Assembly: GCA_964463695.1 (NCBI GenBank)
Contig: CAYXCZ010000003.1
Location: 1 to 64,000 of the forward strand
Reading direction: 5' to 3'
Length of the DNA: 64,000 nt
From: JALNZU01 sp964463695
GTDB lineage: Bacteria; Bacteroidota; Bacteroidia; Bacteroidales; F082
In this document: in pieces, positions 19,701 to 28,665 of the stretch
Numbering within the stretch: position 1 is the stretch's first letter
Layout: each line of letters starts with the position of its first letter
Notes under the pieces: generated by a model
What the model was told of the DNA's origin: nothing
Seen by the model: the letters and a program-made list of their open reading frames with translations, nothing else
Databases searched by the model: none
Position numbers and translations under genes: made by a program

Positions 19701-21257
19701 ATGGAAAAGCACTATACCAACTCCCCACTTACAATTCATGACCGGCATCAAAAAAGGTCAATCGTTACCTATTTCACTTATATTATACTTTTGTTTTTTC
19801 TTTTTAACGGCTTCATTTCCAGAGCTCAAATATTTCTTGAAATACCCCGCTCCGGAACTGGAATGGCACAAGCAGAAGCTATCTGGATAGCCTCAGGCAA
19901 TAAACTACATCCAATAGCCAGCGGTGAAATATCAGCCAACTCAGGTCAAATAAGAACCATTTTTCATCAACAAAAAAGCAAAAATAATTTTGTCCCGGCA
20001 CAAGTTAACTTGCCTGATTTTTCTTTTGGAGCTATGGATGTAGCTGATTTTAACAAAGATGGGTTTGAAGATGTGGTTTTAACTGGTATTGGAAATGGAA
20101 ACAAATATGTATCAGGCATTTACCATCGGCAAGCCAATGGTACTTTTCAAAAAAACAATCTGCAAATTCCGGCGCTTTCCGATGGCTCAGTTCAATTTGG
20201 CGACTATGACCGGGATGGGGATCTTGATGTATTAATTTCAGGGAAAGATGGATCAGGGGTTTCACACACCAAAATCCTAAAAAATGACAATGGAAAACTT
20301 GTAGAAGTAAAAGCATCATTACCCGGAATTCGTTTCGGGAAAGCTGCCTGGGGCGACTTCACAAACGATGGGATGCTCGATATAATAATAACTGGTCAGA
20401 CAAAAGAAGGCCCCATAACAAAGATATTTATTCAAAAAAACGGCAACTTCTCCCCTCTCCGTCAGCATTTTACACCTTTATATCATAGCGATGTTGTTTG
20501 CACTGATTTCAATAATGACGGACAACTCGACTTCATGATTGCCGGCCAGGGAAAAAACGGAAGTCCGGTTACACGCTACTACCTGGGATCGAAAAACCAG
20601 CAGTTTACCGAAGGAAACCCAAAAGGAATCCGACAACTCATGCATGCAAGCCTCGATGCAGGTGATTACAATGGTGATGGTTTTGTTGATGTCGTAATCA
20701 CAGGCGAAAGCCTCGAGCGTCCATATACCATTGTTTTGCAAAACGTTCAGGGAAAAGGATTCAGAGATTTGGTTGCAGGTCTTCCCGGGGTGAGCAATGG
20801 CGTTGCCCGATGGGGCGATTATGACAATGATGGCGATCTTGACTTGTATATTGCTGGAGTGGATGTTTGTTTTAACCTCATTGGAAGTGTTTACCGATGC
20901 ACCCTCGATCCTGAAATCGATACAGAAGAATCTCCCATCGAAACGATACCACTTGAACTGGCTGCCGGCCCGAAATATTACTTTGTTTTTTCATCCTGTT
21001 ACTGTGATCCGGAAAATACCGGAAAAAAATCGTATCATGGATTTGTTTCCAATATCCATAAAGAGAAAATGGATTTCGACCTGAATTACGAATTTAACCA
21101 TTTGTTGATAAGCAATTATCCCGGATGGAACATGGCCGACCGTGGTCACCGAACCTCCAATGCCTTTACCAGCGTACAGGATGCCGAAAAAGGTCGTAAA
21201 ACAGTTATTGCCAGCTATATGCAAGACAAATATACGATTCATTACTTGAATTGGTAG
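19701..21257 (+). CDS. Secreted FG-GAP/VCBS repeat protein
   Basis: A 518-residue exported protein. An internal signal sequence lies at about residues 22-43 (YFTYIILLFFLFNGFISRAQ) after a basic N-terminal tail. From about residue 110 to 400 there are repeated calcium-binding FG-GAP/VCBS units of the form FGDYDRDGDLDVLISG, WGDFTNDGMLDIIITG and GDYNGDGFVDVVITG, which predict a beta-propeller. The C-terminal 110 residues match nothing I know. It starts 14 bases after the hybrid kinase, so it is probably in that transcript and could be a surface ligand-binding partner of the sensor. That link is inference. Confidence 0.82.
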   Translation: MEKHYTNSPLTIHDRHQKRSIVTYFTYIILLFFLFNGFISRAQIFLEIPRSGTGMAQAEAIWIASGNKLHPIASGEISANSGQIRTIFHQQKSKNNFVPAQVNLPDFSFGAMDVADFNKDGFEDVVLTGIGNGNKYVSGIYHRQANGTFQKNNLQIPALSDGSVQFGDYDRDGDLDVLISGKDGSGVSHTKILKNDNGKLVEVKASLPGIRFGKAAWGDFTNDGMLDIIITGQTKEGPITKIFIQKNGNFSPLRQHFTPLYHSDVVCTDFNNDGQLDFMIAGQGKNGSPVTRYYLGSKNQQFTEGNPKGIRQLMHASLDAGDYNGDGFVDVVITGESLERPYTIVLQNVQGKGFRDLVAGLPGVSNGVARWGDYDNDGDLDLYIAGVDVCFNLIGSVYRCTLDPEIDTEESPIETIPLELAAGPKYYFVFSSCYCDPENTGKKSYHGFVSNIHKEKMDFDLNYEFNHLLISNYPGWNMADRGHRTSNAFTSVQDAEKGRKTVIASYMQDKYTIHYLNW

Positions 21258-21311
21258 TTTGTTTTGATGTATGCAGGACTTGTCAGCGAAATTGACAAAA
21301 CCAATTATATC

Positions 21312-23822
21312 ATGAAACTTGAAACCAATCCACAACTCTCTTTAGCCCGGGAGTTTGTTAGAAACACGAACACACACCTTTTCTTAACAGGCAAAGCAGG
21401 AACAGGAAAAACAACCTTCCTCCGCCAACTTAAGGAAATAACCTTCAAACGATTTGTTGTTCTTGCCCCAACAGGTGTAGCAGCAATGAATGCCGGAGGA
21501 GTAACTATTCACAGCTTTTTTCAGCTGCCTTTTGGTCCGCAGGTACCTGGCTCGCTGGAACATCTGTATAAGAACGAAATAGAAAACCCATCAACAGCAG
21601 CCGCTCGTTACCAACGTTTTAACCGCGAAAAGATTAATATAATACGCAGCCTTGACCTGTTGGTAATTGATGAAATCAGTATGGTAAGAGCCGATCTGCT
21701 CGATGCCATTGACGCGGTTCTTCGCCGGTATAAAAACAGATATAAGCCTTTTGGAGGATTACAACTACTGATGATCGGCGACTTGCATCAGCTTGCGCCT
21801 ATTGCCAAAGAGGAGGAATGGGAATTGCTGCGACATCATTATGATTCGGTTTTTTTCTTTTCAAGCAAAGCGCTTAGCGAAACCAAATATATCAGCATCG
21901 AGCTCAATCAGGTGTTTCGGCAATCCGACCCCTATTTTATTCAACTTTTGAATAAAATTCGTGGTAGCCAACCTGATCAGCAAACAATTGATGAGCTAAA
22001 CAAACGCTATTTACCGGAAATTTTCAATAACGATCCAGAAGGATATATCACCCTCACAACTCATAACTATCAGGCACAAACGCTGAATGATGAAAAACTA
22101 TTGGAATTACCCGGTAAAAAACATTCCTTTCAAGCTATCATAAAGAATGAGTTTCCTGAATATTTATTTCCCACCGAAGCTACATTAGTGCTTAAAAAAG
22201 GAGCTCAGGTAATGTTTGTTAAAAACGACCCCAATCCTGCTAAACAGTTCTTCAATGGAAAAATAGGCAGACTCATCGACATAAATACTGAGGATGATGT
22301 ACTTACAGTAAAATGCCCGGATGATGAAGATCCTATTTTTGTTAACAGGCTCGAATGGCAAAACAATAGGTACAGTTTAAATGAAGAAACGAAAGAAATT
22401 GAGGAAAGTATTATTGGCACGTTTACACAATACCCGCTTAAACTTGCATGGGCCATTACCATCCATAAAAGTCAGGGCCTGACATTCGACAAAGCCATTA
22501 TCGATGCAAAATCGGCCTTCGCGCACGGACAAGTCTATGTCGCTTTAAGCCGGTGCAGAAGTTTTCAGGGAATGGTTTTCAGGTCGTTGATCCCTGCAAG
22601 TGCTATAAAAAGCAATAGCAGAATTGATGGCTATATGAGGATGGTGGAAGAAAACCTGCCGGATCAAAACGACCTTCAGTTAGCAAAAAACAGTTTTCAG
22701 CAATTGTTGGTAAAAGAGCTATTTGATTTCGAGGATCTTCGGAGAAGACTCAGGTATCTGGTTAAGATTGCCCATGAAAACAGCCAAAGTCTTGATAAAA
22801 CATTACTTGAAAAATATGATCAGACAGAGACACAACTTACGAATGAACTTATTGAAGTAAGCAAAAAGTTTCATGTCCAGATTCAGCAATTAGCAAACCA
22901 ACAGCCTGATGTTGAAAGCAATACTGTTCTTCAGGAACGCATTAAAAAGGCCAGTGAATTTTTTGCACCTAAACATCTAAACATTATTAATCAGCTGGAA
23001 AGTGCTATTGAAACCGACAATAAAACAGTTAAAAAATCGCTGCAGGAAGCCCTAAATCGTCTGTTAAACGAAGCCGAGGTGCAACAAGCATGTTTGACAG
23101 CAGCCAAAAATGGTTTTACGATAAGTGAATATCTTTCGGTAAGGGCAAAAGCAGCTGCTTCAGGCAGTGAACATAAACTGAAATCGACAGCCAAAAAACG
23201 TCCTGCAGAAACAAAAAAAGGCAGGTTGCTGCAACTGTTAAAAACCTGGCGAGACACAACAGCTGAGACCGAAGACATGGAAGTTTATGAAGTACTTCCA
23301 ATCCGGTCGATGAAAGAGATTGCTGAAAAAATCCCGTCGAACATGAAGGAACTTCTTAAAATTCATGGCTTAGGACGTATCAGAGTCAACCGCTTCGGGT
23401 CAGAGATACTATCCATCATACAAGCATATGCAGAAGATGAAAACATTGATATAACACTGGATAACAGTCCATTGGAAGAACCCGAGCCAAAAGTAAAAAA
23501 AGTTGCCAGCGAATTAATCAGCTTTGAAATGTTTAAATCAGGCAAAAAGATCGCGGAAATTGCCCGGGAGCGGGGATTTGCGAATTCAACTATCGAAGGA
23601 CATCTGGCTCAATATGTTGGCAAAGGCGAATTGAGTCCGGAAGAAATTATTTCACCCGAAAAAGCCGCAACCATCACCGAATATTTTCTTGAAACACAAG
23701 ATCCGATGATGGTTGAAGCAAAAAACGTTTTGGGTGACGAATACAGTTATGGCGAAATAAAAATTGTTCTGTCGCATCTGAGATATACCAAACAGATCGA
23801 AAATAATAACCCGGAGCAATAA
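21312..23822 (+). CDS. PIF1-like helicase with HRDC and C-terminal HTH domain
   Basis: A superfamily 1 DNA helicase. With the start at 21312 it has 836 residues and begins MKLETNPQL close to the motor; a start at 21264 would add 16 residues, only 6 bases after the FG-GAP gene. The motor has Walker A GKAGTGKTT, Walker B LLVIDEISM and motif VI VYVALSRC. The middle is coiled and charged. Then comes an HRDC-like domain (MKEIAEKIPSNMKELLKIHG, about residues 675-720) and a helix-turn-helix-40 type tail (FKSGKKIAEIARERGFANST). Such proteins are widespread in Bacteroidota and are presumed to act in replication and repair. Domain order is clear; the cellular role is inferred. Confidence 0.88.
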   Translation: MKLETNPQLSLAREFVRNTNTHLFLTGKAGTGKTTFLRQLKEITFKRFVVLAPTGVAAMNAGGVTIHSFFQLPFGPQVPGSLEHLYKNEIENPSTAAARYQRFNREKINIIRSLDLLVIDEISMVRADLLDAIDAVLRRYKNRYKPFGGLQLLMIGDLHQLAPIAKEEEWELLRHHYDSVFFFSSKALSETKYISIELNQVFRQSDPYFIQLLNKIRGSQPDQQTIDELNKRYLPEIFNNDPEGYITLTTHNYQAQTLNDEKLLELPGKKHSFQAIIKNEFPEYLFPTEATLVLKKGAQVMFVKNDPNPAKQFFNGKIGRLIDINTEDDVLTVKCPDDEDPIFVNRLEWQNNRYSLNEETKEIEESIIGTFTQYPLKLAWAITIHKSQGLTFDKAIIDAKSAFAHGQVYVALSRCRSFQGMVFRSLIPASAIKSNSRIDGYMRMVEENLPDQNDLQLAKNSFQQLLVKELFDFEDLRRRLRYLVKIAHENSQSLDKTLLEKYDQTETQLTNELIEVSKKFHVQIQQLANQQPDVESNTVLQERIKKASEFFAPKHLNIINQLESAIETDNKTVKKSLQEALNRLLNEAEVQQACLTAAKNGFTISEYLSVRAKAAASGSEHKLKSTAKKRPAETKKGRLLQLLKTWRDTTAETEDMEVYEVLPIRSMKEIAEKIPSNMKELLKIHGLGRIRVNRFGSEILSIIQAYAEDENIDITLDNSPLEEPEPKVKKVASELISFEMFKSGKKIAEIARERGFANSTIEGHLAQYVGKGELSPEEIISPEKAATITEYFLETQDPMMVEAKNVLGDEYSYGEIKIVLSHLRYTKQIENNNPEQ

Positions 23823-23875
23823 CTTCCAAAGCGAAATAAAAAGCAAAAAGACACAAGTGTTTTCAGTAAAGTTCT

Positions 23876-23883
23876 TACTTTTG
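23876..23883 (+). promoter_or_regulatory. Candidate -7 element (TACTTTTG) for tRNA-Pro
   Basis: Matches TAnnTTTG 62 bases before the mature tRNA. There is no TTG at the -33 spacing. It is the only promoter-like element between the helicase gene and the tRNA. Confidence 0.4.
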
Positions 23884-23945
23884 CATTCCCAAAAACTGAG
23901 ATGAATCACCTTCAAACCAGAAGAATTTTTTCTCGGAAGTAAGTT

Positions 23946-24019
23946 CGGGGCGTAGCGCAGCCCGGTAGCGCGCGTCGTTCGGGACGACGAGGCCGGAGGT
24001 TCGAATCCTCTCGCCCCGA
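23946..24019 (+). tRNA. tRNA-Pro (anticodon CGG)
   Basis: A complete 74-base cloverleaf. The acceptor stem CGGGGCG (23946-23952) pairs with CGCCCCG (24012-24018), with A as discriminator. The D-loop has AGCCCGGTA, the anticodon stem is CGTCG/CGACG and the loop TTCGGGA places CGG at 23980-23982. The T-arm has GGTTCGAATCC. The CCA end is not encoded and must be added after transcription. It reads proline codon CCG. Confidence 0.96.
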
Positions 24020-24021
24020 CT

Positions 24022-24057
24022 AGCAAAAAGCCAATCTGCTCAGGTTGGCTTTTTGCT
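24022..24057 (+). terminator. Terminator of tRNA-Pro
   Basis: A perfect 13-bp inverted repeat (AGCAAAAAGCCAA at 24022-24034, TTGGCTTTTTGCT at 24045-24057) with a 10-base loop, starting 2 bases after the tRNA. The U-run is inside the stem's right arm. Confidence 0.85.
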
Positions 24058-24165
24058 TGTAAATACCAACCTGATACTATTTTAGGGACTTTCATTCTGA
24101 AACCATTGCGTAGTACGGTTAATTTCATCAATCAGAACTATTTCCCCATTTGTGAAAAATGCTTA

Positions 24166-25167
24166 ATGCCTGCTGAAAATGCATGCTTTGAGTTAAATTT
24201 GTTGCAAAAAAAGGTGCTTAAGATCTTTATTCAACTACGATGGATTCAACTGAACCGACTTGCTAACGAGTTAGGATTGGTTCGGTTCGTGATTTTATTA
24301 GCCCTTTTAACTGGTTTAGTTCTATATATATTCGCCTCATCTACAGAGAGTAACAGCGCAAAGGTGCTGATTCTAATAGCACTCATAGGTATATTCCTAT
24401 TACACCAAATGCGGACAGACAAAATCTTTGTCAGGCGACATCTGGGATGTCAGAAATGTATTTTCACACCGGAATACCTGGCACTTCTTGCTCCGGTTTG
24501 GGCAGGACTTATCGTCCATCACCATTATATTCATTTTTTAATACTCCTTATTGCGACACCACTTATAGCATCGATCCAAATTCGTTCTGCAAAACAAAAA
24601 GTACTTCATACCAAACTGCAACAATGGATTCCCGATGAAGCGTTTGAATGGAAATCAGGTATCAGGAAGGTGTTTTTTATTCTTATCCCATTGTGGATCA
24701 TTGGCTTACTCACATCACCCTTAACCCCTGTTTTACCCGTTATCGTCCTGATACTTATCGGAATAATCAGCATGGGGTTTTACGACAAAAATGAACCTTC
24801 AGTAATGGTGCAAACTTATGAGCTTTCGCCTCAACGATTCATCCTAAGAAAAATAAAGGTGCAATTCATATTGTTAACGATTGTTTTACTGCCGTTAATG
24901 ATCGCATTTATCATCTTTCACCCAAGCTATTGGTTCATTATGCCCGTTTTTTATCTTTTGGTTACCAATCTTCAGGTATATTCTATCTTGACCAAATATT
25001 CATTCTACCAGCCAAATGCTATTTCAGCAGCAGCTAATTTTTTTCAGTCCATTGGAGCAGTAGCCCTTCTCATTCCATTGTTTATTCCACTAATCTGGCT
25101 GCTTTGCATAAGACTCTACATTAAATCCATCGCCCGGCTAACACCCTATTTAAATGATAACAATTGA
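24166..25167 (+). CDS. ABC exporter membrane subunit, unknown family
   Basis: A polytopic membrane protein of 333 residues from the ATG at 24166. A TTG start at 24106 would add 20 residues but gives no better N-terminus. There are about eight hydrophobic segments in pairs, with a basic loop after the second (about residues 85-120). It resembles the permease half of two-gene ABC-2-like exporters in Bacteroidota, and that reading rests mainly on context: its stop overlaps the ATPase start by 14 bases. The substrate is unknown. I do not recognise a named family. Confidence 0.75.
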   Translation: MPAENACFELNLLQKKVLKIFIQLRWIQLNRLANELGLVRFVILLALLTGLVLYIFASSTESNSAKVLILIALIGIFLLHQMRTDKIFVRRHLGCQKCIFTPEYLALLAPVWAGLIVHHHYIHFLILLIATPLIASIQIRSAKQKVLHTKLQQWIPDEAFEWKSGIRKVFFILIPLWIIGLLTSPLTPVLPVIVLILIGIISMGFYDKNEPSVMVQTYELSPQRFILRKIKVQFILLTIVLLPLMIAFIIFHPSYWFIMPVFYLLVTNLQVYSILTKYSFYQPNAISAAANFFQSIGAVALLIPLFIPLIWLLCIRLYIKSIARLTPYLNDNN

Positions 25168-25840
25168 AAACCTGCATGTTTCCTACACAACGAACCAACC
25201 TGTACTTGCCGGCCTGAACCTGCATCTTAATGAAAGTGAGATACACGGAATTGTCGGATTGAATGGCGCTGGAAAAACAACATTGCTGCAGGCTATTGCA
25301 GGCTATCTGAAACCCGACCTCGGAAAAATCAGACTTAAAAACGAAGGTAAACCAATGAAAAACATTGCTTTTCTCGAAACAGAAAACTTCTTCTATGCAT
25401 ATATCACAGGTCGTGAATACCTTCAACTATTCAAAAACAGCAACTTCAATAACGACCAATGGAATGAACTCTTTGGTTTACCCCTCGACGAACTAATTGA
25501 TCACTACTCCACCGGGATGAAGAAAAAACTGGCTATCATGGCTTTGATGCGTCAAAATAAACCTATTCTTATTCTCGATGAACCATTTAATGGACTCGAC
25601 ATTGAAAGCAACCGTATGCTCAGGTCGTTGTTATTGAAAATCAGTCGGAAAAAAACGATCATCATCACCTCTCACATTCTCGAAACCCTCACCAACCTCT
25701 GCGATCATATCCATTATCTTGAAGCAGGAACGATAGCTTTCAGTAGTCAAAAAACTGATTTCCATACCATTGAAAAAATGATTTTCCAACGTATTGAAGA
25801 GAAACATTCGGCAACAATAGAAACCCTTTACCCGGAATAA
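25154..25840 (+). CDS. ABC transporter ATP-binding protein
   Basis: A 228-residue ABC ATPase, slightly short for the family. Walker A is GLNGAGKTT (about residues 36-44), the signature loop is the variant YSTGMKKKL in place of LSGGQ, and Walker B is ILILDEPFNGLD, followed by a switch His in ITSHILE. The degenerate STGMKKK signature is typical of exporters of the CcmA / drug-export type. It overlaps the upstream membrane gene by 14 bases, indicating one two-component exporter. The substrate is not known. Confidence 0.92.
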   Translation: MITIENLHVSYTTNQPVLAGLNLHLNESEIHGIVGLNGAGKTTLLQAIAGYLKPDLGKIRLKNEGKPMKNIAFLETENFFYAYITGREYLQLFKNSNFNNDQWNELFGLPLDELIDHYSTGMKKKLAIMALMRQNKPILILDEPFNGLDIESNRMLRSLLLKISRKKTIIITSHILETLTNLCDHIHYLEAGTIAFSSQKTDFHTIEKMIFQRIEEKHSATIETLYPE

Positions 25841-25958
25841 CCTCCCTCTGCCTGACTAGAATGAAACTTAGAAACTCAACACAAACTTTTGTGCTTCCGA
25901 ACAAAAAGAGGTAGCCATCTGTTTAGATTATATAAATTCATTTCAACATCTACTACCA

Positions 25959-26132
25959 ATGATATTCAACCTCTTTAAAAAGAAGTCGGCCACCGATAAG
26001 TTGCAGGAAAAATATGAAAAACTGATGGCAGATTCGCATCATCTTTCCAAAACAAACCGTATAGAAAGCGATAAAAAATATGCCGAGGCGCAAGATATTC
26101 TCCGCCAAATGGATGCAGCAGACACCAAATAG
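25959..26132 (+). CDS. Lacal_2735 family small protein
   Basis: A 57-residue highly charged protein beginning MIFNLFKKKSATDKLQEKYE, followed by one predicted long helix or helical hairpin (KLMADSHHLSKTNRIESDKK, then YAEAQDILRQM). The sequence matches my memory of the Lacal_2735 family of short Bacteroidota proteins, whose role is unknown. The start follows an A-rich leader. It is separated from the ABC operon by 118 bases and convergent with the 56-residue gene next door. Confidence 0.75.
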   Translation: MIFNLFKKKSATDKLQEKYEKLMADSHHLSKTNRIESDKKYAEAQDILRQMDAADTK

Positions 26133-26197
26133 CATGATACAACTTGCTTTTAATCAAGCAAATAGTTCATAACCCATAACCAACGTAATGAAGTCTA

Positions 26198-26368
26198 TTA
26201 AGCCGATTTTTGAATGTAAAACGGTTCAAAGCTTCCCGTACTTTCTCCTCTGAATCGTTGGTACTCAAACTCAACAAGATCTGCGGGAAGATCATCCAAT
26301 GCCTGCTCCCAATAGAGGGTATTGAGGTAGGTTTCAAATTCATCCATCCCTATCCATTCAATTTCCAT
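26198..26368 (-). CDS. 56-residue acidic protein downstream of dinB
   Basis: A short intact frame encoding MEIEWIGMDEFETYLNTLYW and continuing with an acidic helix (EQALDDLPADLVEFEYQRF). I do not recognise a family. It starts 43 bases after the dinB stop on the same strand, is rich in W, Y, D and E as real small proteins are, and is followed by no other gene on that strand. It is probably the second gene of the dinB transcript. A regulatory or partner role for the polymerase is conceivable but is only inference. Confidence 0.55.
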   Translation of the reverse strand: MEIEWIGMDEFETYLNTLYWEQALDDLPADLVEFEYQRFRGESTGSFEPFYIQKSA

Positions 26369-26411
26369 AACTGTTATTTATTCGTTCAAATAATTTCTTA
26401 TTCCATTAATT

Positions 26412-27605
26412 TTAAAGCTGTTGTATGTTATACGACTTGCGGCTGCCTGCTTCCTTCGTACGATCCACTCCCCCTGCTCTGTGTAAAATATCCTTCCCAA
26501 AGCGCCTTCGGATATGGTCCATAGCCTGATACAATCCAGCCATCTCAGGCGTATCTTCAAACATATTAAGCTGTTGTGAGCCACCCACAAGATGACTGAA
26601 ACGCACACCTACCAAACGAATAAGCATGCGTCTGTTAAAAAGTTTCTCAAATATGCCCAGCACAGTATTCAGCAGGATGTGATCAAAAGCTGTGTAAGGG
26701 ATGTGCTTCTGCTGACTGTGGGTATCAAAGTTGGCATAGCGAATTTTTACGGTCACACAGCCGGTAAGCTTCTCTTTGGAACGCATTTCGAAAGCCAGTT
26801 TTTCCACCATCGACGACACTGTTTGCCGTAACAGCACCAAATCTGTCGTGTCCTGATCGTACGTGTGCTCACTGCTGATAGACTTCCTCTCGGTGTAAGG
26901 CTGCACCGGTGTAGGATCAATACCATTAGCCTTTCGCCAGATAACAAGGCCATTTTTTCCCATCACCTGCTCCACCATCACCGGAGGTACCTGCCGTAAT
27001 GTGCCAATAGTAGCCACGCCCATGGAACGCAACAGGCGATAACCGGCCTCACCAACCATGGGGATTTTACGAATCGAAAGCGGATCAAGGAAATTATTCA
27101 CTTCGGCAGGTAAAATCTGCAATTCCCCGTTAGGCTTAGCCTGACCAGTAGCAATCTTCGAAACCGTTTTATTAGCCGACAAGCCGAAAGAAATCGGCAA
27201 CCCTGTATGTTTGATAATCTGCTGACGCAACTCATGCGTCCATTTATAACACCCAAAAAAGCGGTCCATACCCGTGAGATCAAGATAGTGCTCATCCACC
27301 GAAGTCTTTTCATACACAGGAGCCTGATCTGCAATTACATCCGTTACCAGTCGCGAATAACGGGTATAAAGCTCCATATCACCACGGATATACACCGCCT
27401 GACTGCATAGTTGCTTCGCCATTCGCATTGGCATGGCTGAATGCACCCCAAAACGACGTGCCTCATAACTGCAACTGGCCACCACGCCCCTGTCGGAAGT
27501 CCCTCCAATAATCACAGGCTTTCCGCTCAGAGCCGGATTTATCAGCCGCTCCACCGACACAAAAAAAGTGTCGAGATCCATATGTACGATAGTTCTGTCG
27601 ATCAT
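26412..27605 (-). CDS. dinB: DNA polymerase IV (Y-family translesion polymerase)
   Basis: With the start at 27605 the protein is 397 residues and begins MIDRTIVHMDLDTFF, the normal DinB N-terminus. The frame continues upstream to 27662, but those 19 residues lie outside the family. Catalytic carboxylates are in MDLDTFFVSVE and SVDEHYLDLTG. The palm, the helix-hairpin-helix (GEAGYRLLRSMGVATIGTL, about residues 180-200) and the little-finger domain are all present. The C-terminus has NMFED, possibly a clamp-binding motif. The enzyme copies damaged DNA and is error-prone. It is divergent from a LexA-like regulator 227 bases away, so damage-inducible control is plausible. Confidence 0.92.
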   Translation of the reverse strand: MIDRTIVHMDLDTFFVSVERLINPALSGKPVIIGGTSDRGVVASCSYEARRFGVHSAMPMRMAKQLCSQAVYIRGDMELYTRYSRLVTDVIADQAPVYEKTSVDEHYLDLTGMDRFFGCYKWTHELRQQIIKHTGLPISFGLSANKTVSKIATGQAKPNGELQILPAEVNNFLDPLSIRKIPMVGEAGYRLLRSMGVATIGTLRQVPPVMVEQVMGKNGLVIWRKANGIDPTPVQPYTERKSISSEHTYDQDTTDLVLLRQTVSSMVEKLAFEMRSKEKLTGCVTVKIRYANFDTHSQQKHIPYTAFDHILLNTVLGIFEKLFNRRMLIRLVGVRFSHLVGGSQQLNMFEDTPEMAGLYQAMDHIRRRFGKDILHRAGGVDRTKEAGSRKSYNIQQL

Positions 27606-27697
27606 GTTTTTGAAACTTTCGCAGAGGTCAGAAAAAGAAGGAATCCAGCAAAAACCCTTCAAAACAACTAACCCGCTGCATTTATTTGCTTAATTAC

Positions 27698-27727
27698 TTG
27701 ACATTTTTATATATTGTTGTAACTTTG
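27698..27727 (+). promoter_or_regulatory. Bacteroidota-type promoter (TTG-N19-TAACTTTG)
   Basis: TTG at 27698-27700 and TAACTTTG at 27720-27727 with an exact 19-base spacer, on the strand of the S24 regulator. Transcription would begin near 27734, leaving a leader of about 100 bases that could hold operators. Confidence 0.65.
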
Positions 27728-27831
27728 ACGTGTTTTTAATCATTTTTTACGACGTTAAATTAATCATTTTAATAAACGAACGCAAGTAAAAAGATTTTTT
27801 TTGAGTTATAAACTTGTCAGACCCTTAAGCA

Positions 27832-28635
27832 ATGACACACTTCAACACGAATATCAAGCTTTTACGCAAACGCCGTGGCCGCACCCAGGACGATGTGGCC
27901 TTCGCACTCGAAATGAAACGTTCCACTCTTAGCGGCTACGAAAACCAGATTGCCCAACCAGGCATTGAGACACTGATTGGCTTCTCGAGGTATTTCAGTA
28001 TATCAATAGATACATTGATCAAAGTTGATCTGACAACATTGAGCGAAAGCCAAATCAGTCAGCTTGAAAGAGGTTACGATGTATATATAAAAGGTAGCAC
28101 CCTTCGCATACTCACTACCACAGTAGATAGCCAAAACAATGAAAACATTGAGCTGGTGGAGGAAAAAGCCAAAGCAGGCTATACAACAGGCTTTGCCGAT
28201 CCGGAATACATTAAAGTACTCCCTGCTTTTCATCTTCCCTTTCTGTCAAGCAACAAAAAATACCGTAGTTTTCAAATCAGTGGCGACTCAATGCTCCCCA
28301 TCCCCGACAAATCCTATGTCACAGGAGAGTATGTTGTAGACTGGAACTTCATCCGCAGCCATCAACCCTACATCATACTCACCCGCGAGGAAGGTGTTGT
28401 ATTCAAAATTGCTGAAAACAAACTCAAAGAGGAAGGACTTCTCACTTTGCATTCTCTTAACTCCCTTTATCAACCTTATAACCTGCCCATTGGCGAAATC
28501 CGTGAAGTGTGGAAGTTTGTGCATTATATTAGCTCTGAAATGCCGGAACCCAACCATGAACGCGACCCATTGACTGAAACCGTAAAACAGCTGCAACGAG
28601 AAGTTCAGGCTATTCAGATGAAGTTAAACCTTTAA
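27832..28635 (+). CDS. LexA/CI-like XRE regulator with S24 peptidase domain
   Basis: A 267-residue repressor-like protein. Residues of about 5-62 are an XRE helix-turn-helix (RRGRTQDDVAFALEMKRSTL). Residues of about 135-235 are an S24 self-cleavage domain with nucleophile Ser153 in ISGDSMLP and general-base candidate Lys192 in GVVFKIAE. An Ala-Gly pair at 115-116 (KAKAGYTTGF) sits where LexA-type proteins cut themselves. In known LexA, CI and UmuD proteins these three features mean RecA-stimulated autocleavage. It is divergent from dinB. The last 25 residues form a charged helix. Control of dinB is inference from position. Confidence 0.85.
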   Translation: MTHFNTNIKLLRKRRGRTQDDVAFALEMKRSTLSGYENQIAQPGIETLIGFSRYFSISIDTLIKVDLTTLSESQISQLERGYDVYIKGSTLRILTTTVDSQNNENIELVEEKAKAGYTTGFADPEYIKVLPAFHLPFLSSNKKYRSFQISGDSMLPIPDKSYVTGEYVVDWNFIRSHQPYIILTREEGVVFKIAENKLKEEGLLTLHSLNSLYQPYNLPIGEIREVWKFVHYISSEMPEPNHERDPLTETVKQLQREVQAIQMKLNL

Positions 28636-28665
28636 TCCAAATAATTACAAAGCGCTTATTACCTG

